A stretch of 58,508 nucleotides of DNA from Candidatus Omnitrophota bacterium (GTDB taxonomy: Bacteria > Omnitrophota > Omnitrophia > Omnitrophales > Aquincolibacteriaceae): positions 1 through 58,508 of the forward strand of contig CAISGE010000055.1 of NCBI GenBank assembly GCA_903884815.1, in the 5' to 3' direction. Within the stretch, counting starts at the first letter, position 1. Every line of letters begins with the position of its first letter. The translations under genes were made by a program, and so were the position numbers. Below the pieces are notes generated by a model that saw nothing but the letters and a program-made list of their open reading frames with translations, did no database searches and was not told where the DNA came from. This document shows positions 8,805-16,700 of this stretch, in pieces.

Positions 8805-9134
8805 ATGAGCGAACGACTGAAAAAAGACAAGATCCAGGAAGCCTTGGAGCTGCTGAATGATGCGGCGCGTGAGAAGAAGGAAGAAGTCGCGGTGCTTCTT
8901 AGTGACAAGTATGAATGCTTGAAGGAGATCGTTGGAAATATGATCTCCGACGGAGAGACGATCGCGGGACAGACTCAAAAAAAGATCCTTAAGGGACTGC
9001 ATCAGGAAGAAAAGAAACTGAAGGAAGTCGTAGAGGAATGGGATGAGAAAATTCACAAAGATCCCTGGTTGTTCCTGGGCGGCGCGGCCTTGGGGTCGTT
9101 AATGCTCGGCCTGATCCTCGGGCGTAAAAAATAG
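8805..9134 (+). CDS. DUF883/ElaB-YqjD-like membrane-anchored protein
   Basis: The product is 109 residues: a long amphipathic, Lys/Glu-rich helical region and one C-terminal membrane segment, DPWLFLGGAALGSLMLGLIL, followed by GRKK. This layout matches the ElaB/YqjD family, inner-membrane proteins linked in enteric bacteria to stationary-phase ribosome association. The ATG at 8805 follows GAAAGGG and is preferred over upstream in-frame codons that overlap the previous gene. The next gene encodes a two-helix membrane protein, as in yqjD-yqjE clusters. Confidence 0.75.
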   Translation: MSERLKKDKIQEALELLNDAAREKKEEVAVLLSDKYECLKEIVGNMISDGETIAGQTQKKILKGLHQEEKKLKEVVEEWDEKIHKDPWLFLGGAALGSLMLGLILGRKK

Positions 9135-9197
9135 CCACTTGGAAAGGCCGGGGATTTCACGGGGTTTTGTGATCAAAGACCAATGAGGGACAAACAG

Positions 9198-9596
9198 ATG
9201 AAGAAGCATCGCAAGTGGGCCGATCTGGGATGGTTTGCCGCTCTGCAGATCCTCGGGACCTGCAGGAAGAATGCTTTTGACATCGCCCAGATCTATGGGG
9301 CAACGGCTTATCTCAAAGGCGTGCGTCTGGTCCGCGAATTTTTTCTTTACCAGGTCGGGCTCCTTGCCTGCGTGATGTTTTTAGTCTCAGGAGTGATCCT
9401 TATGGAGGTTGCCGCTGTTTTTTACATTCCGGTGGCAACTCCCACAAGGATTGTTATTGGGTTTGCTCTGGGAGGGCTAAATTTTTTGACGGGGAGTATT
9501 GTTTTGGGGTATTTCGCGTCGTCGGGGCGGTGGCTGCGTGAGGCGTCAAAATATAACGCGTGGGTCAAGGCTTCGATGGGCGAGAGTGATCTTTGA
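9198..9596 (+). CDS. Two-helix membrane protein, YqjE/holin-like context
   Basis: The 132-residue protein has two strong membrane segments, VGLLACVMFLVSGVILMEVA and IVIGFALGGLNFLTGSIVLG, with short cytoplasmic tails. I chose the ATG at 9198 because GAGGG lies 8 nt upstream; an ATG at 9183 has no ribosome site. It follows a DUF883-like gene, so it may be the YqjE-like partner, although sequence alone does not prove the family. It is probably co-transcribed with the entericidin-like gene that follows. Confidence 0.65.
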   Translation: MKKHRKWADLGWFAALQILGTCRKNAFDIAQIYGATAYLKGVRLVREFFLYQVGLLACVMFLVSGVILMEVAAVFYIPVATPTRIVIGFALGGLNFLTGSIVLGYFASSGRWLREASKYNAWVKASMGESDL

Positions 9597-9619
9597 ATAA
9601 GAAAAGGGAGAGGAAAACC

Positions 9620-9745
9620 ATGAAAACAATTCTAGGGATCCTGATTTTAATCTGCGTCCTGGGCCTGACGGCCGGTTGTCACAGCGGAATCATTCGCGGA
9701 GCTGGCTCCGATGTTTCGAGGATGGGAAACAGCATGCAAAAGTAG
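9620..9745 (+). CDS. Entericidin-like small lipoprotein
   Basis: A 41-codon gene encodes a lipoprotein signal ending LTAGC (Cys20) and a short mature part, HSGIIRGAGSDVSRMGNSMQ, ending in K. The RGxGxDVxxxGN pattern is characteristic of the entericidin EcnA/EcnB family, tiny membrane lipoproteins tied to stationary-phase lysis or envelope stress. GGGAGAGGA precedes the ATG. It lies between two other envelope-protein genes in the same orientation. Confidence 0.8.
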   Translation: MKTILGILILICVLGLTAGCHSGIIRGAGSDVSRMGNSMQK

Positions 9746-9778
9746 AACGCCCGGCTTTCAACAAAAAGGAGTCTCATC

Positions 9779-10333
9779 ATGAAATCGAAGCATTTGATAC
9801 GAATTGCAGCTCTTGGTTTTCTCGCTCTGACGCTTGTGTCGCCTCTTTCCTACGCCAAGTCGGGCAGGGAAATTGACGCCAGCGTGGACACGGCCCTTGT
9901 CCTTTTTAAGGACGAAGTTTTTGGAGCCAAGGAAATGCTCGGGAAGGCCAAAGGGGTGCTTGTTTTGGCGCCCGTTTATCGAGGCGGCATTGGCCTCGGG
10001 GCCGAGTATGGTACCGGCGCGTTGCGCATCAAAGGGAAGACGGCGGACTATTACAACACGATCAGCGGTTCCATCGGCTTCCAGCTCGGTGGCCAGGCGA
10101 AAAGCATGTACCTGCTTTTTATGTCGGACAAAGCCCTTTCGGATTTCCGCGCAGGGGATGGTTGGAAAGCGGGCGTTGACGGGTCGGTCGCACTTATCGT
10201 CGTCGGTGCCGACGGGTCGGTCGATACCACCAAGACCAATCAGCCCATCATTGCGTTTGTGCTAGGCCAGAAGGGTCTCATGTACAACCTCACGATTGAA
10301 GGTTCTAAGTTCAACAAGATCATGCCGGGTTAA
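9779..10333 (+). CDS. SYLF (Ysc84-type) lipid-binding protein, secreted
   Basis: The 184-residue product has a cleavable signal peptide ending around LSYAKS and then a SYLF domain. Typical features are LVLFKDEVFGAKEMLGKAKG, the Gly-rich VYRGGIGLGAEYGTG, GSIGFQLGGQAKSMYLLFMS and DGSVALIVVGADGS. Bacterial SYLF proteins are periplasmic or outer-membrane-associated and are thought to bind lipids. AAGGAG precedes the ATG. It lies in the run of small envelope-stress genes and is probably co-expressed with them. Confidence 0.85.
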   Translation: MKSKHLIRIAALGFLALTLVSPLSYAKSGREIDASVDTALVLFKDEVFGAKEMLGKAKGVLVLAPVYRGGIGLGAEYGTGALRIKGKTADYYNTISGSIGFQLGGQAKSMYLLFMSDKALSDFRAGDGWKAGVDGSVALIVVGADGSVDTTKTNQPIIAFVLGQKGLMYNLTIEGSKFNKIMPG

Positions 10334-10351
10334 TGAACCCTTCATGAACTT

Positions 10352-10373
10352 TTAAGTCATCCGACTTAAGGAG
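10352..10373 (+). promoter_or_regulatory. Inverted repeat overlapping a Shine-Dalgarno
   Basis: TTAAGTC-ATCC-GACTTAA (10352-10369) is a perfect 7-bp inverted repeat whose right arm runs into the AAGGAG (10368-10373) of the DoxX gene. As RNA it would form a hairpin next to the ribosome site; as DNA it could be an operator. Confidence 0.4.
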
Positions 10374-10381
10374 TGAGTTTT

Positions 10382-10882
10382 ATGGATACTGAACAGATAA
10401 AGACTCTCCGCCGTGTTAGCCCGCAGAGACTATCCCTCACCGATGGAGAAAAAACAACGGGGCTCGTGGCAGCGTGGTGGTGGTTGCCGGCATTTCTGGC
10501 CCGGATGCTTATGGGGCTTGTGTTTATCCAGACAGGATGGAATCAATTGTATGTGCTGAATCCTGCGAAAGATGCCTTGGGTTTTCTGTGGGTCGCGATT
10601 TTCATTAAACATCGCTGGGATGCCGTTTTCCCCGCCCTTGAACTTATCTTCGGGGCGCTCATGCTGCTTGGACTTTTCACGCGCTTTACGGCGCTTTTGT
10701 TGCTCGGTCTCCTTGCCATCTCGATTTTGGACGCCAATCTTAGAGAGCTTACGGGATTAAATCTATCCGGCCTCCAGAATTTCGCCATGATCGCCCTTCT
10801 TGTTGGTCTTTGTGCGTCAGGAGGGGGTTCTGCCTCTCTCGACCGATTTGCTTTCAAGTGTAAGGCGCCGGAGACCTATTGA
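10382..10882 (+). CDS. DoxX-family membrane protein
   Basis: The 166-residue protein has four membrane segments in the DoxX arrangement. A first helix, ARMLMGLVFIQTGWNQL, is followed by the paired ALELIFGALMLLGLFTRFTA and LLLLGLLAISIL segments and a last NFAMIALLVGLCASGGG. DoxX proteins are small quinone-linked or thiosulfate-related inner-membrane proteins; the substrate here is unknown. The ATG at 10382 has AAGGAG 8 nt upstream and is chosen over a GTG at 10373 that overlaps the ribosome site. Confidence 0.8.
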   Translation: MDTEQIKTLRRVSPQRLSLTDGEKTTGLVAAWWWLPAFLARMLMGLVFIQTGWNQLYVLNPAKDALGFLWVAIFIKHRWDAVFPALELIFGALMLLGLFTRFTALLLLGLLAISILDANLRELTGLNLSGLQNFAMIALLVGLCASGGGSASLDRFAFKCKAPETY

Positions 10883-10901
10883 TTTGAGAAACTAGTCTCA
10901 T

Positions 10902-10945
10902 TTGGGGTGAACACCCCATAGAGGTTGGGTAGCGTTAGGTCTAAC
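10902..10945. promoter_or_regulatory. Hairpin-type regulatory motif, copy 2, plus GTTAG palindrome
   Basis: TTGGGGTGAACACCCCATAG (10902-10921) is the second copy of the motif at 8453. Here GGGGTG-AA-CACCCC is a perfect inverted repeat. A palindrome, GTTAG-GT-CTAAC, follows at 10934-10945. The pair precedes the short frames at 10953 and 11188. Confidence 0.4.
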
Positions 10946-10952
10946 ATAAGTC

Positions 10953-11147
10953 ATGACATACAAAAAATCTTTCGGAGTCAATATGGGGCCGTGCAGAGTT
11001 GAGACAGAAGGAACCTTTCGTCGCGCGCTGAGACTCCAAGCTCTGAAACAAGAGAACTTGCATCTGGAACAACATCTGGCAGCAATGGTCCTAAGTAACC
11101 GGGCGTTACAGTCCATCCGGTCAAAAAAGCATGGCTTCATTTTTTAA
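10953..11147 (+). CDS. Short ORF resembling an IS3-type OrfA coiled-coil fragment
   Basis: This 64-codon frame encodes LRLQALKQENLHLEQHLAAM followed by VLSNRALQSIRSKK. Such a Leu/Glu-rich zipper is reminiscent of the C-terminal end of IS3-family OrfA proteins, but there is no helix-turn-helix and no Shine-Dalgarno. It may be a decayed insertion-sequence fragment or not a gene at all. Confidence 0.3.
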   Translation: MTYKKSFGVNMGPCRVETEGTFRRALRLQALKQENLHLEQHLAAMVLSNRALQSIRSKKHGFIF

Positions 11148-11187
11148 AAAAGTTTCGCACCAGACGAAAAACCATAGGAGAAGTGAA

Positions 11188-11478
11188 ATGAAAAAAATAA
11201 TGTTAACGCTCTTAATATTCGCGCTGATCTTTGCCAGCGTGCCGTCGCAGGCTTTCGCAGTGAATACAGCCACGCACGGAAAAATCACGGGGAAGACCGT
11301 ATGCTTCGGTCTTTCTTCTCTGATCATCTGGCCGGGAATCGGGCAGTATCTCAACGGTAATGAAACCAAGAAGAATTGGACTCACGCTGCTATTGGACTC
11401 TTTCCGCCTTTTCGCCTTTGGTCCGGGTGGGATGCTTTGATCGCCCGGCAGGGTGGGCGTTGGGACGGCAAGATCTAA
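11188..11478 (+). CDS. Small secreted protein, unknown
   Basis: The 96-residue product has a signal peptide with predicted cleavage after QAFA. The mature part contains ITGKTVCFGLSSLIIWPGIG, which could be a membrane-inserted hairpin, and PPFRLWSGWDALIARQGGRW. AGGAGAAG precedes the ATG at 11188; upstream in-frame codons lack a ribosome site. I do not recognise the family. The word IWPGIGQYLNG resembles small bacterial TM2-like membrane proteins but is not decisive. It is followed by a lipoprotein gene with a similar IWP segment. Confidence 0.65.
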   Translation: MKKIMLTLLIFALIFASVPSQAFAVNTATHGKITGKTVCFGLSSLIIWPGIGQYLNGNETKKNWTHAAIGLFPPFRLWSGWDALIARQGGRWDGKI

Positions 11479-11594
11479 ACTTACTCTCGTCGGAGTTCCG
11501 ACACTCGAGTTCCTCCCTTGGGATGAGGTGTTAGGCAATATCAGGGAACTCCGGCGGGAAGTATTAGATGTTAAAACAGGAAAGGATGTGAGAT

Positions 11595-11873
11595 GTGAGA
11601 AAAACAAACGGAATTATGCAGCGCTGGTCTTTGATGGCGATGGTATGCCTTCTCAGTTTGGCCGCGGTATCGATGGCGGGTTGTGCGGGAAGTACTAAGA
11701 CCTCTACGGTGATAACCCAGACCACGAATGGAGCGTCGGGCGGAGGAAGTACGACTTCTGTGACGACACAGAAAGAGACCAGTGCGCACCCTCGCGGTGT
11801 GATCGGTGGCCTTTTCTACGTGATCGGTCAAGTCCTGATCTGGCCGTTCAAAGCCATCGGAAGTCTTTTTTAA
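11595..11873 (+). CDS. Small lipoprotein, unknown
   Basis: The 92-residue product starts with a GTG that has AAAGGA upstream; an ATG at 11616 is the alternative. A lipobox SMAGC follows the signal segment. The mature part has a Ser/Thr/Gly-rich linker (TQTTNGASGGGSTTSVTTQ) and a hydrophobic C-terminus, GLFYVIGQVLIWPFKAIGSL, that could sit in or on the membrane. It closes the block of small envelope genes. A perfect GTCGGA-GT-TCCGAC palindrome lies at 11489-11502 upstream. Confidence 0.65.
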   Translation: MRKTNGIMQRWSLMAMVCLLSLAAVSMAGCAGSTKTSTVITQTTNGASGGGSTTSVTTQKETSAHPRGVIGGLFYVIGQVLIWPFKAIGSLF

Positions 11874-11891
11874 TCATTTGAAGGTCGCATA

Positions 11892-11927
11892 AACCGGATC
11901 GTGTTTCGGGAGAAAAGCGATCCGGTT
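11892..11927 (+). terminator. Strong hairpin without U tract
   Basis: AACCGGATCG (11892-11901) pairs perfectly with CGATCCGGTT (11918-11927). No T run follows, so it may be a weak terminator, an mRNA 3'-end stabiliser or an attenuator ahead of the tps genes. Confidence 0.45.
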
Positions 11928-11965
11928 CATCCGGATTAAAACAATTAGCGTAAGGGCATTTCCCA

Positions 11966-13729
11966 TTGATATTCCTTTCTGAGAAAGAGACACTTATTAA
12001 GCATAGCCCGGCTCAACACATCGCGTTGGTCTTCATGGTTTCTGTCTGGATGCTCTTCGGGGTTCCTGCGATATTTGCCGCGACGGATCTGGATAAGAAC
12101 CAATCCGCAGGCGCGCAGCAGGCTTATTTTCAACAGGAGCAGGAGTTCCGCGCGAGGGTCCTGAAAACCAGGCTCGAAGAACGCGCGAAGGCGGAGATTG
12201 AGACCCCTGACATAGCCGAGGGCTTGAAAGAAGGGAAAGCCTTCCTGCTGACAGATGTCCTGCTGACAGGGAACGATAGTATCCCTTCCGAAGCATTCGC
12301 GCCCATCCTTCAGAAATACAAGGGCCGGGAAGTTTATATGAGTGATCTCCGTTCCCTCGCAACGGAGATCAAACGCTATTATCGCGATGCGGGCTATATC
12401 TCCGCGTACGTTTATCTTCCGCCCCAGACGATCTCCGACGGCAAAGTTGAGATCGTGGTTATCGAAGGGAAGCTCGGGACGATCGAGGTGACCGGCAATA
12501 AATGGTTTTCTGATAAGGTGATCAAAAGATTTCTCAGCTTCAGAGAGGGGGAGATTCTCTCTTATGACGATCTTCGTAGAGGGCTTCTCTTTATCAATCA
12601 GCACCGCGATATCCAGGTCAAGGCGATCCTGAAGCCGGGAAAAGAGTCGGGGACGACGGATCTTGAGATCGCGACAAAAGACAAGTTTCCGGTCCATCCC
12701 GGAGTGGACGTCAATAATCTTGGCACACCGAATACCGGTAAAACACGCGTCGGGTTCTCTCTCTCGGACACGAATCTTCTTGGACAAATGGATCAGCTTT
12801 CTTCCCGTTTTCAGCTCGGGAAAAGCGTCTGGGCGGTCGGGGCCGATTATAATATTCCTGTTCATTCTTCGGGGACGCTTTTGGGAATGGCTTACAGTCG
12901 CTCTTCCGTGGAGCTTGGCGGGGATTTCGAATCATTGGCGATCAATGGTGCAGCTTCGACTTACAGCGTTTATGCCCTTCAGCCGGTTATCCGTAAGTCT
13001 TGGATTGAAACAACGCTGAATCTTGGATTTGACTGGAAAAGCGCGAAGAATCAGATGCTGGGCTCGAAATCCGGCGTCGATGAGCTCCGTATCCTGAACG
13101 TAGGTGTGAATCCGGAGTTTACGGACCGTTGGGGAAAAACTTATTTCCCGAACTCTTTTCATGAGGGCTTTAGCGGATTCCTCGGCGCTTCCCATAAGAA
13201 CGACCCGGGTGCCACGCGTCCGGGTTCGGGCGGCCAATTCTTCATCTACCGGTCTTCCCTGATGCGCTATCAGCGGCTTCCGTGGGGCATGATGTACACT
13301 TTTCGCGGCCAACTGCAGCTGACCAATAATGCCCTCGCACCCTCGGAACAGCTGAATCTGGGCGGCGCCTTGGCCGTCCGGGGTTATCCGGAGGGAGAAT
13401 ATCTCGCGGATTACGGCGCCTTTATGACGAACGAAGTCTATATCCCGACTTATTTCTTCCCCAAGAATTGGAAATTGCCGCGCTCGAATGAACCTCTGCG
13501 CCAGCAGATCCAGGCCGTTCCATTTTTTGACGTCGGCGGCGGCGCTCTTCGCAAGCCCATGACAGGTGAAAAGGAAAGCCGCACTCTGGCTGGTACGGGG
13601 ATAGGGATACGAATCCGTCTGTTTGACAAAGTCTATGGAAGGATCCAGTGGGCGACTCCCACAGGTTCTAAAGCGAGCAACGGTTCGGAGACGGCTTTCT
13701 ATTATGGCGTTTCCGCTGAGATCATGTAG
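11966..13729 (+). CDS. TpsB outer-membrane transporter (ShlB/FhaC family)
   Basis: This 587-residue protein is a two-partner secretion pore. A signal segment ends around PAIFA. A helical plug-like region follows (AYFQQEQEFRARVLKTRLEE), then POTRA domains (LLTDVLLTGNDSIPSEAF, IVVIEGKLGTIEVTG) and a beta-barrel with alternating aromatic strands. The diagnostic barrel motif is AVRGYPEGEYLADYG near residue 470. The length is normal for the family. The start is probably the TTG at 11966; the first in-frame ATG is 69 bp downstream and would cut into the signal region. The gene for its exported partner follows 67 bp after the stop, so the two form a tps operon. Confidence 0.85.
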   Translation: MIFLSEKETLIKHSPAQHIALVFMVSVWMLFGVPAIFAATDLDKNQSAGAQQAYFQQEQEFRARVLKTRLEERAKAEIETPDIAEGLKEGKAFLLTDVLLTGNDSIPSEAFAPILQKYKGREVYMSDLRSLATEIKRYYRDAGYISAYVYLPPQTISDGKVEIVVIEGKLGTIEVTGNKWFSDKVIKRFLSFREGEILSYDDLRRGLLFINQHRDIQVKAILKPGKESGTTDLEIATKDKFPVHPGVDVNNLGTPNTGKTRVGFSLSDTNLLGQMDQLSSRFQLGKSVWAVGADYNIPVHSSGTLLGMAYSRSSVELGGDFESLAINGAASTYSVYALQPVIRKSWIETTLNLGFDWKSAKNQMLGSKSGVDELRILNVGVNPEFTDRWGKTYFPNSFHEGFSGFLGASHKNDPGATRPGSGGQFFIYRSSLMRYQRLPWGMMYTFRGQLQLTNNALAPSEQLNLGGALAVRGYPEGEYLADYGAFMTNEVYIPTYFFPKNWKLPRSNEPLRQQIQAVPFFDVGGGALRKPMTGEKESRTLAGTGIGIRIRLFDKVYGRIQWATPTGSKASNGSETAFYYGVSAEIM

Positions 13730-13796
13730 TGGGCAAACAGGAGTGTTCTGCGAACGTCCCAAAAATCAAAACGTTCCTGAACGAGGAGAAAATAAT

Positions 13797-16700
13797 ATGA
13801 ATAAGAAGATCAAAAGCTCTTTAGCAGCTCTCACGATAGCCCTTCATGTGCTTACATTTTCCGGGCCTTTGCATGCACAGGACATTTATGTCCAAGCCGG
13901 AACCGTTCTGGAAGGTGACGTCCATAACCTTGCCGGAAGTGAGTTGAACTATCATTCGGATGGGCCGGCCGGATTACGAGGCACCAATTTTTTTAACGCA
14001 GGGGATATTAAATTCTTTGGTCCTGACTGGTTCACGGCGTTTCAAAACACCATCAATTCTGGGCATATCACTGCAACCGGTAATCTTCTTATGACCACTT
14101 TGGGTGTGGATGCAGCTCAGTTTTTTGCGGGCATAGCCAGCTTGAATCAGAATCCAGAAGGCCCAGGCCGGTTCGTGAATACCGGTTCCATTACAGCCCA
14201 GGGGCAATGGCTTGCGGTCGCGGCAGGCACCTTCAAGAATTTAGGGACCCTTTCCGCGGGTGGCGGTGTGGTCGGGATCTCCGCGGGTTCCAAGAACGTG
14301 ACATTTCCCTTGAGCGCGGACGGTGCGATCTCGATGGAAGTTCGGGACACGATTACGGCCGATGTGTATGACAAGGACGGAAAAAAGGTCAGCGATGTTT
14401 GGCAGAATGGCGGGTTGATTCAGGGAAGCGTGGTGATCGTCAAGGCCCGCGGCGCCGAGAAGGCGTTCGACAATATCATTAATCACACCGGGATCATCGA
14501 AGCTCAAACGATCGGAGAAAAGGACGGGAAGATCGTCCTGGACGGCGGCAATCAGGGCGTGGTGCGGGTTGACGGAAAACTCGACGCCTCGGGGTATGCC
14601 GCAGGCGGAAAAGGCGGGACCGTGGAAGTGACCGGTGAAAAGATCCGGTTGGACTCCAAGGCCCGCATCGATGTCTCGGGGGATGCCGGGGGCGGCGAGG
14701 TTTATGTCGGCATTTCAGAGCATGACTTCTCCGGTCCGTCCTCTTCCGGGGGACCCAGCCTCACGGTGATGCCCGGAGATCCGGCTTCTTTGCCGGCGGT
14801 TTCGGGCGACCTACCCATTCTGCCTCTGCTGGAAAGGATCCAGAGCGGCGTTCCGATGCCTTCTCTGGCCAAGGCTGTTTATATGGATCCCGGCGCCGAG
14901 ATCCATGCCGATGCCATCACGCGGGGGAATGGCGGAAGAACTGTTTTGTGGGCCGGTGAACTGACCCATGCTTTGGGAACTATCACGGCCCGTGGCGGCG
15001 CCTTGAGTGGGAATGGGGGTTTTATCGAAACTTCGGCCGGCCAGCTCGACGTGGAGGGGATCGAGATCGATGCAAGCGCTCTTAATGGAACTGCAGGCAA
15101 ATGGCTGCTGGATCCTTACAACGTGACGATCGGGTTGGTGGGTGCTGGAACTCTTTTCGGAGGCGTTTTTACTCCGGTAACGGATAACTCCAAGATAAGC
15201 GCTTCGACCATCAAAAGCGCCTTGGAGGGGGGAACCAGCGTCGAGATCAATACCGGAACATCGGGGACTCAAGAGGGCGATCTTACCGTAAACGCGGCTA
15301 TTTCCACGACAGGGGTGGGGCCGGGCGTCACGCTGACCTTGAAGTCAGCCCGTGATACATTAGTCCATCAGGATATAAACGACTCCGGGAGCTTGAGCCT
15401 CAAGATGAGCGCGGGGCGGGATATTCTTATGGATGACGGGACGGTTGCGAAGACCGAGACCGGTAAGATTGATTTTACTGCCGGACGTGATATTTCTTTA
15501 AGCTCCGTGCAGACGGGAAGTAACGCCTCGGATGCAGTACGCCTGACCGCAGAAACAGGGGAAATACGCAATAGCGGCCACACGAATCCGAACATTCTTA
15601 CGGGCCCGGACGGTATCGCAACGCTGACGGCGGCGACCGGTATCGGGTCCAATCAGACGGTAACCTATCAGCTCGAAAACTCCACGGATCTTGTCCATTG
15701 GACGACGATAGCCTCGCAAAGCACGAATAAGGGAACAGATTCCTTTGTGACCCCGAACGTTGGACATGGATTTTTTCGGGTCTTACCGATCGGAAAACCT
15801 GGTGTTCAGATCAGCGCTACGGCGGGCGTCACAATATTGCCCGGAAATAAAATCCAGGTGAGTTGGAACAGGACGAATGGGGTGGTTACGGATCGGCTTG
15901 AGACGCAGGTAGGACAGCTTTCCGCGATCACCGCCGCCGGAGATGTCCAGCTGCATAATACCGGGGATCTCAAGATCACCAGCGCGAATGGCGTGGCGGG
16001 TGTCACGATCGATGACCGTGCGACGGGTCCCAAGGATCCGGGTTCTGAGATCTTTGTGACCGCTTCCGGAAAAATGTCTATCGACAGTCCGATCACCAAC
16101 TACGACGGCGGCAATGTGAACGTTTATACGGTCGGCGGCGCAGCTGCGGATTCCATGGATATCAATGCGAATGTCAGCTCCCAGGGAGGAAATGGGAATG
16201 TGCGCCTGGTGTCGGGCGGGGATATGAACATGGCTTCCGGAACGACAGTGAGCGCCGCGGGCAGCGGCTCGGTCACGCTGGGGGCCGGGTATGACACGAC
16301 CGGGAAATTGCCGGGTGATTCCAATGCTACCTTGCTGAATGCGCCGACGAATAAGACCGCGAATATGAACATGTCTCCGGATTCCAACGTGACCACGGAA
16401 AACGGGGATATCCTGGCGGATGTAACGCATGATTTGAACCTTGGGCACTTTTTTGCGCCAAACGGTCATAATACGCTGAACGTGGGCGGTTCGATTTTTT
16501 CTCCGGGCGGGCCGGAGATCCGTGTGACCGGGAATGACCTGATTAAATTGACCGCAGGCGGCGTGATCGGCACGGCCTCGAATCCGATTGAGACACACTT
16601 GAATCACCCCGGCAATTTATTACTGCAGGCGGGCGGCCAACAGGGGCCTCTGTCCGTGAATGTTCAGGGGAATTTCACGAGAGACAGCGTCAATCTTTTG

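Noticed and set aside
11945..12865. A 306-codon frame antisense to tpsB
   Set aside because: The opposite strand encodes a clear POTRA/barrel protein over the same stretch; the antisense protein has no domain.
15783..16607. A 274-codon frame antisense to tpsA
   Set aside because: It is a by-product of Gly/Thr/Asp-rich beta-helix codons on the plus strand; no start signal or domain.
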